Positions 41,252 to 51,395 are shown, counted from the first letter of the stretch. The stretch is DNA of 64,000 nt from Flavobacterium pectinovorum (GCF_022802975.1 NZ_JAFEVZ010000004.1:186001-250000); one strand, 5' to 3'. Made by a program: numbers and translations. Notes: generated from the sequence alone by a model not told the origin.

Positions 41252-42466
41252 CTATTTATCTAATTCTATTGCTGCCAGCAAAAAAGCGCCTAATCCGTGA
41301 GAATTGTCGGTTACAATTTTTTCGCTCATGTAATATTCATATGAACCGTCTCTGTATGGATTCCCTCCTAATCCGGCACTACCACATACCTGAGTAATAT
41401 GGATTTCACCATTTTTATCTACTTTAATAAGATTTTTTATTAACCCATTAAAGCCTTTATTGGCAGTCTTTTCAAATTTTACAGGCAAATATCCTTTGTT
41501 TACTCCTTTGGCAAGAAAGTACACTAACATTGAAGATCCTGAAGACTCCAAATAATTTCCTTTTTGCTTTTGCAGATTCGGAATTTGATACCATAAACCA
41601 GATTTATCCTGGTATTTGCTTACTGCAACCGCTAATTCATTCACATACCCAATCAGTTCATTTCGTTTTGGATGATCTTTAGGAAAATAATCCAATGCAT
41701 CGACTAATGCCATCCCGTACCAGCCAAGTGCTCTTAACCAAATATGAGGGGCAGTACCTGTTTCTTTATTCGCCCATGCCATTTGTTTGCTTTCATCCCA
41801 TGCATGAAAATACAAATCCGTTTTTTTATCAAATGTATGGTTGTGCAGCAACTCGAATTGATGGGCAACATCGTTTAACTTCTCTCCTCCTTCAAATTCA
41901 GCGGTATATCTTGCATAAAAAGGTTCACCCATGTACAATCCATCCAGCCACATTTGATTAGGATAGATTTTTTTATGCCAAAAACCTCCAGACGGCGTTC
42001 TTGGGTAATCATCAAAATTATTTCTTAATGTTTTTAAAGCTGTCAGATATTTTGCTTCTTTTGTTTTATTGTATAAATCAAAAAGTATTTTTCCTGTATT
42101 TATGTTATCAAGACTATGATTTTGAGGATCAAACTTTTTTATAACACCTGCTTCATCAATAAACACATCTGCATATCCTTTTATGTAATCAAAATATTTT
42201 GGGTCATTTGTTTTACTGTATAATTTCTGATACGCAGTCAAAATCATACCAATTTTATAATCCCATTTGGGTGCTTCATGGTTATCGATTTTCCAGGCTT
42301 CAGGATGTCTTTTAATTATAGACAACGCCATTCTTTCTGACCATTTTAATTTATCAGAAATATTAATCTCACTTTGAATATTATCCTGCGCAATTGTTTT
42401 GCCAAAACAAAGAAACAACAAAATAATTGCAGCTTTGTAGAAATTAGGTTTTAAATATATCATCAT
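41252..42466 (-). CDS. GH105 unsaturated rhamnogalacturonyl hydrolase, secreted form
   Basis: This is a 404-residue paralogue of the adjacent GH105, 28 bases upstream of it. Shared blocks are RTPSGGFWHKKIYPNQMWL, DGLYMGEPFYARY, ALGWYGMALVDALDYFPKD and SSGSSMLVYFLAKGVNKGYLP. The N-terminus (MMIYLKPNFYKAAIILLFLCF, ending TIAQ) is a signal peptide without a retained lipobox Cys after the cut, so a soluble periplasmic form is predicted. The role is removal of unsaturated uronate from lyase products. Specificity between rhamnogalacturonan and homogalacturonan ends may differ between the two. Confidence 0.92.
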   Translation of the reverse strand: MMIYLKPNFYKAAIILLFLCFGKTIAQDNIQSEINISDKLKWSERMALSIIKRHPEAWKIDNHEAPKWDYKIGMILTAYQKLYSKTNDPKYFDYIKGYADVFIDEAGVIKKFDPQNHSLDNINTGKILFDLYNKTKEAKYLTALKTLRNNFDDYPRTPSGGFWHKKIYPNQMWLDGLYMGEPFYARYTAEFEGGEKLNDVAHQFELLHNHTFDKKTDLYFHAWDESKQMAWANKETGTAPHIWLRALGWYGMALVDALDYFPKDHPKRNELIGYVNELAVAVSKYQDKSGLWYQIPNLQKQKGNYLESSGSSMLVYFLAKGVNKGYLPVKFEKTANKGFNGLIKNLIKVDKNGEIHITQVCGSAGLGGNPYRDGSYEYYMSEKIVTDNSHGLGAFLLAAIELDK

Positions 42467-42499
42467 AGTCTTAAAAATTTACATTTAGCTTTATGCTAT

Positions 42500-43438
42500 T
42501 TACTTTAAAGTTTTATCCAAAAATTGAATCGTGTAACGAACTGTTTCGTCAAACCAGGGATTAAAAAACCAAAACGAATGAGGTGAATCTTTAATTGTAT
42601 GTACCTCACTATAAATATTATTTTGGTTCAAAATTGCAATCATATCATTTCTTCCGGCATGAAATCTGTCAATACTGCTGTTTATAAATAATATTGGCGG
42701 TGTATTTTTATCTGTATGTGTTAAAGCCGAAGCATTTTTCCAATTTTCAGGATTCTCTTCAGAAGTTCCATTTAACCAAAAAGCAGCCATTTCGCCTTCA
42801 GAGGATTCCGGATGTTTAAAAGCTAAAACACCGTCTACATCAATAATTGCATTTACTTTTGATGAAGATTTACTTTTATTCGAAACATCATCAAAAGCTG
42901 AATTTTCATTTGTTGTACCAATCAAAGCAGCCATTTGACCTCCAGAGGAGCATCCTAAAACAGCTATTTTGTCTGGATCTACATTGAATTTTGCAGCATT
43001 ATCTTTTATAAACTTAATCGCATTTTTAACATCATAAATACCCTCAGGATATTTAGCTTCAAGCGACAATCTGTATTCTATTGCAAAACAAGAAAAGCCC
43101 TTTGATGCAATTTCCTGCGCCATGAGCTTCATGTGATTCTTATTACCTGATCTCCAGCCTCCGCCATGAATCATGACTACCCCGGGGTTTCTTTTTTTTG
43201 CTGTATTAAAATAGGCATCTAAATGTAACGCCCTGTTTTTATCCTGATTATAAACAACATCATTAATCTGGGCAACTTTTTTGTTTTTTGCTTCTTGAGC
43301 AATTTTTATAAAAGGATATTTTTTTATCAGTTTAGTGTAAGTACTTTTTATAGTGTACGAAGAATCAACACGATACGTGCCTTGTGCAAAAATAGCATTT
43401 GATAAAAAAAGTATAACTAATAAAAAGATATTTTTCAT
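42500..43438 (-). CDS. secreted alpha/beta-hydrolase, probable pectin-active carbohydrate esterase
   Basis: The 312-residue protein has a signal peptide (ending IFAQG). It shows an alpha/beta-hydrolase fold of the BD-FAE/esterase type with oxyanion motif MIHGGGWRSGNK (His91), nucleophile Ser164 in LGCSSGGQMA, an acid near INSSIDRFHAG and the catalytic His in IKDSPHSFWFF. It is the first gene after SusD. Context suggests removal of acetyl or methyl esters from pectin, but specificity is not determined. Confidence 0.82.
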   Translation of the reverse strand: MKNIFLLVILFLSNAIFAQGTYRVDSSYTIKSTYTKLIKKYPFIKIAQEAKNKKVAQINDVVYNQDKNRALHLDAYFNTAKKRNPGVVMIHGGGWRSGNKNHMKLMAQEIASKGFSCFAIEYRLSLEAKYPEGIYDVKNAIKFIKDNAAKFNVDPDKIAVLGCSSGGQMAALIGTTNENSAFDDVSNKSKSSSKVNAIIDVDGVLAFKHPESSEGEMAAFWLNGTSEENPENWKNASALTHTDKNTPPILFINSSIDRFHAGRNDMIAILNQNNIYSEVHTIKDSPHSFWFFNPWFDETVRYTIQFLDKTLK

Positions 43439-43465
43439 CTCTGACTAAACTTATATTTAGTTAAG

Positions 43466-43496
43466 AAAGGAGTTCGGCAAAATGCCAAACTCCTTT
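43466..43496. promoter_or_regulatory. stem-loop between susD and the downstream enzyme genes
   Basis: AAAGGAGTTCGGC (43466-43478) pairs with GCCAAACTCCTTT (43484-43496) with one C-A mismatch. On the leftward transcript no U tract follows, so it may be a partial attenuator or RNA-stabilising hairpin that sets SusC/D above the enzymes. Confidence 0.6.
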
Positions 43497-43539
43497 TTAA
43501 ACTAATTCAAAAAACAATATTTTTTTAATACCTTATATA

Positions 43540-45186
43540 TTAATATGCAGGATTTTGAGGGAAATTTTTATTTGGATTTAAATCTAAAACCAACTGAGGA
43601 ATTGGTCGTAAAATTTTCTTTTCACCATTGTTTCCGTTAAAATTGGCTGCTTTGACATTGTAATTATACTGAGAAGCTCTTGCGATAAGAGTTCCGGTAC
43701 GTTTTAAATCAAACCATCTTTTATATTCTCCCAACAATTCTCTTCCTCTTTCATCTAAGATGTAATCGATATTAAATTGCCCAATTGTAGCATTTGCAAC
43801 TCCTGCTCTTCTTCTAACCTCATTTAAACGATCTAATCCTATTCCCGGCTGACTTGCTTTTAAATAAGCTTCTGCCGCTACCAAATAGGTCTCACCCAAT
43901 CTTGACACGATAAAATCACGCGTACTAACCGGTCCTGTTGATGCAGGTGTTGATGTGTCCGGATCATCAAATTTCTTAACCGGGATAGTCTGGTAATCAA
44001 GATTTTTAATCAAAGTATATTCTGCTGCATACTCACCCCAAGGATGGTATATAAAACCCGTTGCCAATTTACCTGCTTTTGAAGCTAAGTAATCTGCTTT
44101 ATCTTGTGCCGTAAACCATTTTGGCTCATAAAAATGCTTTAATTTTAAAGTCGTTTTATCTGCTACTCTAAAGAAATCATAATAATTTTCATAGACTTCA
44201 TTCATAAAAGTTGCACCCCAACGCAAATCTCCTTTTTCATACAAACCTAAAGCATAGCCTGTTGGACATAAATTATAACTTCTTAATGGAGCACCACCTC
44301 TTGTTTCACTACCACCTAAATAAGAACTAAAGAAATAGAATTGATTATTTCCTAAAGTTGTCGGAGAAGTACTGGTTGAATTTTTGTCAAATTGTACCGA
44401 AAAAAGAACTTCAGCATTCAAATCGTTTGTTGGTAAAAACAGCTGGCTCCATGCAACTGTTAAAGTTTGACCCGCAATCGCAGCATCAGCATAACTTGCC
44501 GCTTTAGTAAAATCTGCCGCTGTACCAAAAGTTTCGTAACCTCTTGTTAAATGAACTTTGGCTAATAAATCCTGAACAGCTCTTTTATTCACTTTACCAG
44601 AAGTAGCATAAACACCTGTCCCAACTGTAGCTAAAGATTCTTCTAAATCTTTAATTATATAAGCATACACTTCTTCAGCTGTGTTTCTATTAAAAGCTTC
44701 ATTATCTGTTGTAAAATTTCCTTCCTCAACAATAGGCACACCTCCATAGGTCTGTACAAGTAAAAAATAAGACATTGCTCTAATAAATTTAGCTTCTCCA
44801 ACTAACACAGGGATACTTGAAGTTTGTTCAGTAACTGTAGAGTAATAAACAGTCTTATTTACAGCCTGAATAGCTTTGTAACATTCTCTATATAAATATT
44901 CAACATTACTTGATGTTGGAATCAATTGAGAATACTGGCTCAAACCTGCCGGTTCCTGGCCTCTTCCTTCTGCATACATATCAGTACCGGAGCAAAACAA
45001 CCATGGTTCACCACCATAAACTGTTTTTAATTTTGCGTATGTAGTATTTACTAAAAGCTGGAATCCGGCAGCAGTTTTATAGGTTTCATCTGCAGAAGCG
45101 CTTGAACGTACATCTTCTTCTAAAAAATCGCTACAAGAAGTAAAAATAGTAACGACAAGTCCTAATAATATTATTATTTTTTTCAT
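43540..45186 (-). CDS. SusD/RagB-family glycan-binding lipoprotein
   Basis: This 548-residue surface lipoprotein (lipobox VTIFTSC, Cys18) binds oligosaccharide and caps the SusC barrel. SusD features are CSDFLEEDVRSSASADETYKT near the start, TPR-like helices (FIRAMSYFLLVQTYGGVPIV) and the C-terminal RLGETYLVAAEAYLKA, LNEVRRRAG and ILDERGRELLGEYKRWFDLKR. It is encoded 11 bases after susC. In this locus its ligand should be a pectin oligosaccharide. Confidence 0.95.
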   Translation of the reverse strand: MKKIIILLGLVVTIFTSCSDFLEEDVRSSASADETYKTAAGFQLLVNTTYAKLKTVYGGEPWLFCSGTDMYAEGRGQEPAGLSQYSQLIPTSSNVEYLYRECYKAIQAVNKTVYYSTVTEQTSSIPVLVGEAKFIRAMSYFLLVQTYGGVPIVEEGNFTTDNEAFNRNTAEEVYAYIIKDLEESLATVGTGVYATSGKVNKRAVQDLLAKVHLTRGYETFGTAADFTKAASYADAAIAGQTLTVAWSQLFLPTNDLNAEVLFSVQFDKNSTSTSPTTLGNNQFYFFSSYLGGSETRGGAPLRSYNLCPTGYALGLYEKGDLRWGATFMNEVYENYYDFFRVADKTTLKLKHFYEPKWFTAQDKADYLASKAGKLATGFIYHPWGEYAAEYTLIKNLDYQTIPVKKFDDPDTSTPASTGPVSTRDFIVSRLGETYLVAAEAYLKASQPGIGLDRLNEVRRRAGVANATIGQFNIDYILDERGRELLGEYKRWFDLKRTGTLIARASQYNYNVKAANFNGNNGEKKILRPIPQLVLDLNPNKNFPQNPAY

Positions 45187-45197
45187 TTTTTCTTTAA

Positions 45198-48100
45198 TTA
45201 AAATTTAAGACTTAATCCTAATTGTGTTGTTATTGAAGCAGGACGGTTTACTCCTAATGAAGCACTTGCCCACTCCGGATCATATCCTTTATAATCAGTA
45301 AATACAAACGGATCTAATACATTAACATAAATTCTTAAACTGCTCATTTTTAATTTCTTTATCAACTCTGAAGGAAGCGTGTATCCTAAAGATATATTTT
45401 TGATTTTTATAAATGAAACATCTTCATAGTAAGCAAAATTACTTCCCCAGAAAGCACCTGCTCCAGTTGCTACCGGTCCAGGACGAGGGTATGCATTGGA
45501 TGCATTAGCCTCAATACCACCACCATTTGTTGGAATAAAGTAATCCATTGCCATTTTTTGACGTCCACGGTCACTTACGTTAGCAAAGTTTTGATGAAAA
45601 GTACTCAATACTGTTTGCCCCTGGCTGCAAAGAACAGAGAAATTGAAGTCAAAATTACCTACCGTTAATTTTGAATAGGCACTACCTTGCCACTCAGGAT
45701 TTGGATTTCCAATAGTAGTACGGTCTAAAGCATCAAATTTGCCGTCATCATTTAAGTCTTTTGGCCTAGCCTGACCTGGTAACATATTGTATGTCGCTGC
45801 TTCTGCCGCTTGACTTTCCTGCCAAACACCATCATAAACATAATTGTAGTTTGAATTTAATGGTTTACCAATAAATAAATTATTTCCAATATCATCAACT
45901 TTATCCTGACCATTAATAGATTCCAGTTTATTTACGTTTTTAGTAAAAGTAAATGTCGTTTCCCATTTCAATTTTTCTGTTTGAATGTTTTTTGTAGTCA
46001 AGAGTACTTCCACCCCTTTATTACTAACTGATCCAACATTAGAAATTGTACGACCACTAGGTACACCATATTCATAAGGCAATTGTCTATTGGATATTAA
46101 CATCTCTGATAAACGGTCGTAAACATCAACACTACCTGTAATACGATTCGATAAAAAACCGAAATCAAGACCTAAGTTTAACTCGCGTGTTTTTTCCCAG
46201 GTTAAACCTGTATTTGCTAAATTTTGTGATTCCCATCCGGTAACTAAATTGGTACCATTAGCATAAAAAGTTTGTTGATCTAATAATTGCTGCGTAGTAT
46301 ATGGCTGCACATTGTTATTTCCTGTGTATCCTAAACTTGCTCTCAATTTAAGGTCTGAAACAACATTGCTGTTTTGCAAAAAGGATTCTTTACTAATTTT
46401 CCAACCTAAGGCTACCGAAGGAAAACTTTGCCATTTTACACCTTCTGCAAGAACTGAAGCACCATCCCAACGATTTGTTGCTGTTAATAAATATTTGTCT
46501 TTAAATGCATAATTGAAACGAACAGCATAAGAATTTAACGTAGTTTTTCTGAATGGTACTACTCGCTTTGTTGGATCACTTTCTGCAAAAAGATAACTGC
46601 CTTGTATTCCTGCACTTAAATCATAATATCCAGTATCAAATGGCATTCCGTTAGAAAATGCGTATGCATATTTATCTACATTAGAATAAGCACTTTGTAA
46701 CAATAATGCACTAAAATCGTGTACTTCATTAAATGTTTTTTTAATATCGATTTGATTATCCCATGTGTAATTAAAATTTTCAGTATGCTGTAATGATGCC
46801 GATCTTCTTCCATTCAATCCAACACCCGCATTTGATTCTACACCGTATGCTTTACCAATTTCTTCATTTTCAAAACCTGCTGCAAAAGTAGTTTTGAATG
46901 ATAACCACTTAAGAGGCTGGTATTGTAAATAGACATTACCAATAGTTTGCCATTTATTTCTGTTTTGCTCAGAATTTGCAATTTCTACTAATGGGTTTAC
47001 CGTACTGGTTTTATCAATTACAAAAGCAGTACTACCTGGTAATGTTAATTTTCCAGGTAAGAAAAATAATTGTCCTACAATATCTTTACCATTTGCATCT
47101 ACTGCCCATGGCGACAATAAAGGACTTAAACGAAAAGCCTCCTGCATTGCCAAATCACTACCTAATTCTGTTTCTACCCTTGCGATCGTAACGTTTGCTC
47201 CTGTAGAGAATTTATCATTGATTTTATGATTAACTCCTAACTTAAAACTGTATTTATCATTTGAATCTTTTGCTATTAAACCTTCGTCTTTTTGAATACC
47301 AAAAGCAAGATTATATGACAAACCACTTTCTCCTCTTCCTGAAATATTTAAATAATTATTCGATGTCATACCTGTCTGTAAAACAGCATCATACCAATCA
47401 AAACTATATCCATTATTCGCTCTTTCAACCATCAAGGCACTTCTAACAGAGGAAGCATCCAATAATTGTTGTTGTGTTTGATTTACTGGATTAGCAGTCA
47501 TATATGCAGTACGGTGAAATTTCCACCATTCTTCTGCATTCATCATTTTTGGTAAACGTGCAGCTTCTTTATTTCCGTAAGATGATTCAAACGATACATT
47601 TATACCTGATTTAGCAGTTGTTCCACTTTTAGTGGTTACAATTACAACTCCATTAGATCCTCTGGATCCATAGATTGCAGATGATGAAGCATCTTTTAAT
47701 ATGTCCATACGGGCAATATCCTGAGGATTTAGAAAATCAATGTTATCCGTTGGTACACCATCAACTACATATAATGGACTTGATCCGCCTAAAGAGTTGT
47801 TACCACGTATAACCATTTTAAATCCATCCCCTGAACGTCCTGAATTAGATGAAATTTGCACCCCCGGCATACTTCCCTGAATAGCTTCAAGAGGACTACT
47901 AACATTTCTTTCTGTAATAGCCTCAGGCTTAATGGTACTGATAGCTCCAGTAACATCAGATTTTTTTGCGGTACCATACCCCACTACTACAACCTCAGTA
48001 AGTGTGTTTGATTCCTCTGCAAGACTAACATTTACTTTAGATTTTCCGGCAACACTCACTTCCTGAGTCTGGAATCCTAAATAGCTAATTACTAAAATTG

Positions 48101-48335
48101 CTTTGCTGTTTGAAACATTTATTTTAAAACTCCCTTCAAAATCAGTTGATGTACCGTTTTTAGTTCCTTTTTCCACAATATTCACTCCAGGCAGGGAAAG
48201 CCCACTAGCATCAGTAATCTTACCTTCTATAACTGTTGACTGGGCATACATTCCACTACTCAACAGAAAATTAAGAAAGAATAAAAACACAAGATTGCAT
48301 TTCATTCTTTTTTTCAATAATTGTTTAATGTTCAT
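45198..48335 (-). CDS. SusC/RagA-family TonB-linked outer-membrane transporter
   Basis: This is a 1045-residue TonB-dependent importer. A signal peptide is followed by a carboxypeptidase-regulatory-like domain (residues ~35-115; GKITDASGLSLPGVNIVEKGT). The TonB/plug signature is LTEVVVVGYGTAKKSDVTGA, and the plug includes LYVVDGVPTDNIDFLNPQDI and DASSSAIYGSRGSNGVVIVTT. The barrel ends in Phe (LGLSLKF). It pairs with SusD to pull pectic oligosaccharides into the periplasm. A second Met at residue 11 is an alternative start that gives a shorter signal peptide. It lies 35 bases after the first GH28 gene. Confidence 0.96.
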   Translation of the reverse strand: MNIKQLLKKRMKCNLVFLFFLNFLLSSGMYAQSTVIEGKITDASGLSLPGVNIVEKGTKNGTSTDFEGSFKINVSNSKAILVISYLGFQTQEVSVAGKSKVNVSLAEESNTLTEVVVVGYGTAKKSDVTGAISTIKPEAITERNVSSPLEAIQGSMPGVQISSNSGRSGDGFKMVIRGNNSLGGSSPLYVVDGVPTDNIDFLNPQDIARMDILKDASSSAIYGSRGSNGVVIVTTKSGTTAKSGINVSFESSYGNKEAARLPKMMNAEEWWKFHRTAYMTANPVNQTQQQLLDASSVRSALMVERANNGYSFDWYDAVLQTGMTSNNYLNISGRGESGLSYNLAFGIQKDEGLIAKDSNDKYSFKLGVNHKINDKFSTGANVTIARVETELGSDLAMQEAFRLSPLLSPWAVDANGKDIVGQLFFLPGKLTLPGSTAFVIDKTSTVNPLVEIANSEQNRNKWQTIGNVYLQYQPLKWLSFKTTFAAGFENEEIGKAYGVESNAGVGLNGRRSASLQHTENFNYTWDNQIDIKKTFNEVHDFSALLLQSAYSNVDKYAYAFSNGMPFDTGYYDLSAGIQGSYLFAESDPTKRVVPFRKTTLNSYAVRFNYAFKDKYLLTATNRWDGASVLAEGVKWQSFPSVALGWKISKESFLQNSNVVSDLKLRASLGYTGNNNVQPYTTQQLLDQQTFYANGTNLVTGWESQNLANTGLTWEKTRELNLGLDFGFLSNRITGSVDVYDRLSEMLISNRQLPYEYGVPSGRTISNVGSVSNKGVEVLLTTKNIQTEKLKWETTFTFTKNVNKLESINGQDKVDDIGNNLFIGKPLNSNYNYVYDGVWQESQAAEAATYNMLPGQARPKDLNDDGKFDALDRTTIGNPNPEWQGSAYSKLTVGNFDFNFSVLCSQGQTVLSTFHQNFANVSDRGRQKMAMDYFIPTNGGGIEANASNAYPRPGPVATGAGAFWGSNFAYYEDVSFIKIKNISLGYTLPSELIKKLKMSSLRIYVNVLDPFVFTDYKGYDPEWASASLGVNRPASITTQLGLSLKF

Positions 48336-48370
48336 AATTTGGTTTTAATAGTTAATTGATAGTTAATTTT

Positions 48371-49810
48371 TTAATTTTTAATTGATTCTACTTTTTTTTC
48401 ATTGATATAGGTATTTATAAAATTAAAATTCTTAATATTTTTCAATAAGTAAATTGAGTCCGCTTTTTCGATAACTACATTTTTTAGCGTTACATTTTCG
48501 ACCGGAGATTCTTTATAACCTTCTGCCCAAACTCCATATTTACCTGCTTTTTTTACTTTTACATTCTCCAGACTTATATTTCTGATAACCGGAATAAAAT
48601 TTCCTGTTTGAGAACCATATACATTATAAAACATGTTTAATTTCAAAACACATTCCTTAACAGTTCCTACTTCCAGATTTCTTACATAAACATCTTCAAT
48701 AATTCCTCCGCGTCTGGAATTTGTCTTTATACGAATCGCTCTGTCCAGATTTGGACTATCCATTACACAATTTTCAACAAAAACATTATTTACTCCGGCG
48801 GATATTTCGCTCCCTATAACAACACCTCCGTGACCATCTATCATTTTACAATTTTGTACAATAATATTTTTACTTGGTATTGCTACACGTCTTCCATCGG
48901 CGTCTCTTCCTGCTTTTATAGCTATGCAATCATCTCCGGTATTGAAAACACAATTCTTAATAATAATATTTTGCGAATATTCAGGATCACATCCATCGTT
49001 ATTAGGGCCATGACTATTTACCGTAACTCCGTCTATAATTATGTTATTGGATTTTATTGGGTGTAAAATCCAGAAAGGAGCATTAATTACCTTAACATCT
49101 TTAATTAGAACAGTATTACATTCAAATACTTCAATAAAATTAGGTCTTAAATAACGTCCTTCTCCAAAAATTCTTTCTGAAACAGGTACCCCTTTTTCAG
49201 CCATATCAACTAAAACCTCACGATTCGCCGGATCATTTTGCGACGGAATTCCTTTTTCCCAGCCATAATTTTTTCCACCAGACCAAACCCACCAGTTACT
49301 ATTATTTGCCTGACCATTCAAAATACCTTTACCGGTTATAGCAATATTGGTTTTATTCTTAGCATAAATAAGAGGTGAATAATTCATCAACTCTGTTCCT
49401 TCCCAAGAAGTATGAACTATTGGATAGTCTTTTGGATTTGTACTAAACAAAATTTCAGCATTATCTTCTAAGTGTAAATTGACATTATTTTCTAAATGTA
49501 TCGGCCCGGTTAAATATTTCCCTTCCGGAACAATTACTCTCCCTCCTCCGTTTGCAGTACAAGCTTTTACCGCTTTTTCAAAAGCAATGGTGTTAAATGT
49601 TACACCATCTGCAACTGCACCAAAATCTTTTACATTATAATCTTTATTCAAAAAATTCGTCTGAGGAATATTCTTCACTATCAAATCCATTCTTGCCCAT
49701 GGATTATCAACTGCCTTTTCTGATATTTTACTACCGCATGACACTAAAACTGCAACACAAGCCACAATTAAAAATGCTAAATTCACCCTCAAAGCTTTAT
49801 ATACACTCAT
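48371..49810 (-). CDS. GH28 polygalacturonase-family lipoprotein, first gene of the pectin operon
   Basis: This is a 479-residue GH28 enzyme with a lipoprotein signal (VAVLVSC, Cys25). The catalytic motifs are complete and canonical: NNDGCDPEYS, NTGDDCIAIKAGRD and DGHGGVVIGSEIS, with RIKTNSRRGG downstream. It may sit on the outer membrane and cut or trim polygalacturonate near the SusC/D complex. The leader contains the LacI-type operator TGTAATCGATTACA 42 bases upstream, so it heads the ten-gene transcript. It is a more canonical GH28 than the paralogue at 35774. Confidence 0.94.
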   Translation of the reverse strand: MSVYKALRVNLAFLIVACVAVLVSCGSKISEKAVDNPWARMDLIVKNIPQTNFLNKDYNVKDFGAVADGVTFNTIAFEKAVKACTANGGGRVIVPEGKYLTGPIHLENNVNLHLEDNAEILFSTNPKDYPIVHTSWEGTELMNYSPLIYAKNKTNIAITGKGILNGQANNSNWWVWSGGKNYGWEKGIPSQNDPANREVLVDMAEKGVPVSERIFGEGRYLRPNFIEVFECNTVLIKDVKVINAPFWILHPIKSNNIIIDGVTVNSHGPNNDGCDPEYSQNIIIKNCVFNTGDDCIAIKAGRDADGRRVAIPSKNIIVQNCKMIDGHGGVVIGSEISAGVNNVFVENCVMDSPNLDRAIRIKTNSRRGGIIEDVYVRNLEVGTVKECVLKLNMFYNVYGSQTGNFIPVIRNISLENVKVKKAGKYGVWAEGYKESPVENVTLKNVVIEKADSIYLLKNIKNFNFINTYINEKKVESIKN

Positions 49811-49851
49811 TTTGTAGTATTTCTTTTTTAGAATTAAGATTTCATTAACTA

Positions 49852-49865
49852 TGTAATCGATTACA
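49852..49865. promoter_or_regulatory. LacI-type operator, pectin operon
   Basis: TGTAATCGATTACA is a perfect 14-bp palindrome with the central CG typical of LacI-family sites. It abuts a -7-like box on the upstream side and would cover the transcription start. Confidence 0.8.
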
Positions 49866-49873
49866 CGAAAGTA
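49866..49873 (-). promoter_or_regulatory. -7-like promoter box of the ten-gene pectin operon
   Basis: The minus strand reads TACTTTCG, one base from TAnnTTTG. It has the same zero spacing to the operator as at the kduI and exuT promoters. Confidence 0.5.
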
Positions 49874-50093
49874 GAAAAATAGAATGAAAACAACAAATTA
49901 ATTTCAAAAAAAATCATGTATTTATTTTTATTTATAATTTTAATTACACTTCCAATAAAAAAAAACACATTTTTTTATTATTGTGCTATTTTATTTAACA
50001 AGTAAAAGATTTTTGGTAATCGATAACATTTTATGTTTGGATATCCAAAAAAAATGTATTTTTGTGTTAAAATAATCAAAATAAATTTTTTGA
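49874..50093. other. divergent spacer between the pectin operon and the first LacI gene
   Basis: This very AT-rich spacer holds a variant operator GGTAATCGATAACA at 50014-50027 and the -7 box TATTTTTG at 50057-50064 for the rightward LacI gene. The operator is about 30 bases upstream of that box. Nothing else is seen. Confidence 0.6.
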
Positions 50094-51122
50094 ATGAGCG
50101 AAAAAATAACCATTTATGATATTGCAAAAAAACTAAATATCACTGCAGCTACGGTTTCAAGAGCACTAAACAACAATCCTAAAATAAAAGAAAGCACCAA
50201 ACAATTAGTACTTGAAACAGCCGCTTCAATGAACTACAAACAAAACAAATTGGCCTTAGCTTTAAAAAGTGGGAGAAGTAACAACATAGGTGTTATTGTG
50301 CCCCGTATTGACAGTAATTTTTTTGCATCTGTGATTAGAGGCATAGAAGAAGAACTTTATCCGCATGGTTATCAGGTTATTATTTGCCAGACTCACGAAA
50401 ATCCGAAAAGAGAAAATGAAAACCTATACACATTAATCGACGCTCAGGTTGATGGTATTTTAATGTCGGTTACAGATGTTACCAATGAAAACGACAAGGC
50501 TTTTCATAATGTACTACAAAAGAATGTTCCTTTAATTTTCTTTGACAGAAGCAAACACATAGACGGTGTAAGTTCAGTCACTATAAATGATTTTAAAGGC
50601 GGTTATATTGCTACCAAACAGTTAATTAATCAGGGATGTAAAAGTATCGCACATTTATCCGGAGACCAATCTTTAGAAATTTTCAAAAACAGGTTTTTAG
50701 GTTACAAACAAGCTTTACTGGATAACGGAATTACATTTAATGAAGAATATGTTATTCAGTCTAAAAGTAGTGTTGAAGCCGGAAAAAATGCCATTAATAT
50801 TTTATTAGAATTAGAAACGCCACCCGATGCCATATTTTCTTCAAGTGATTTTGCCGCTTTAGGAGCCATTCAGGAATTAAGAGAAAGAAACATCAATATT
50901 CCTCAAGATTTTTGTGTTGCCGGCTTTAGTAATGAGCCTTTCACCAAGTTTATGGAACTGTCCATAACCTCTGTTGATCAGTCTCCTCTCGAAATGGGAA
51001 AAATGTCAGCACGTGTTTTCTTAGAACAGGTTGGCAAAACGGATACTATAAAAATTGAAAAGAAAGTAGTTTTAGCACCTGAACTGCATATTCGCAAATC
51101 AACATCCAGAACAAGAGCTTAA
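50094..51122 (+). CDS. LacI-family regulator 1 of the pectin locus
   Basis: This 342-residue protein has a LacI helix-turn-helix (TIYDIAKKLNITAATVSRALN, residues 6-26) with a hinge helix (QNKLALALKSGRSNNIG). A periplasmic-binding-protein-like effector domain follows (VPRIDSNFFASVIRGIEEEL; DAIFSSSDFAALGAIQEL; VDQSPLEMGKMSARVFLEQV). It is about 80% identical to the next gene. It is the likely reader of the TGTAATCGATTRCA operators. The inducer may be a uronate such as KDG or galacturonate, which is not determinable here. Confidence 0.93.
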   Translation: MSEKITIYDIAKKLNITAATVSRALNNNPKIKESTKQLVLETAASMNYKQNKLALALKSGRSNNIGVIVPRIDSNFFASVIRGIEEELYPHGYQVIICQTHENPKRENENLYTLIDAQVDGILMSVTDVTNENDKAFHNVLQKNVPLIFFDRSKHIDGVSSVTINDFKGGYIATKQLINQGCKSIAHLSGDQSLEIFKNRFLGYKQALLDNGITFNEEYVIQSKSSVEAGKNAINILLELETPPDAIFSSSDFAALGAIQELRERNINIPQDFCVAGFSNEPFTKFMELSITSVDQSPLEMGKMSARVFLEQVGKTDTIKIEKKVVLAPELHIRKSTSRTRA

Positions 51123-51395
51123 TTACCGCTTTATCCTATCTTATTTTTAAAGTAAATTTAAACCTAACAGAAACACTTTAAACTTACATCTTCAATCTCT
51201 TCTCACCTCCTATTTAACTATAATTGTTTTAATCCTTTATTCCTGATAAAAAACAATTGTATTTCACACAAACAAAAAGAACAGAATATTGTTATTATTT
51301 ACTTTTAAAGCTAAAAAAAGAAGATTTTAGCAATCGATAACATTTTATATTGGATTATTCAAAAAAAAGGTACATTTGTGCTAAATTTTTTTTGA
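51123..51395. other. spacer between the two LacI genes with operator and promoter
   Basis: The spacer contains a variant operator AGCAATCGATAACA at 51329-51342 and the -7 box TACATTTG at 51371-51378. The stretch from the operator to the start codon is a clear copy of that in front of the first LacI gene, showing that promoter and gene were duplicated together. Confidence 0.6.
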
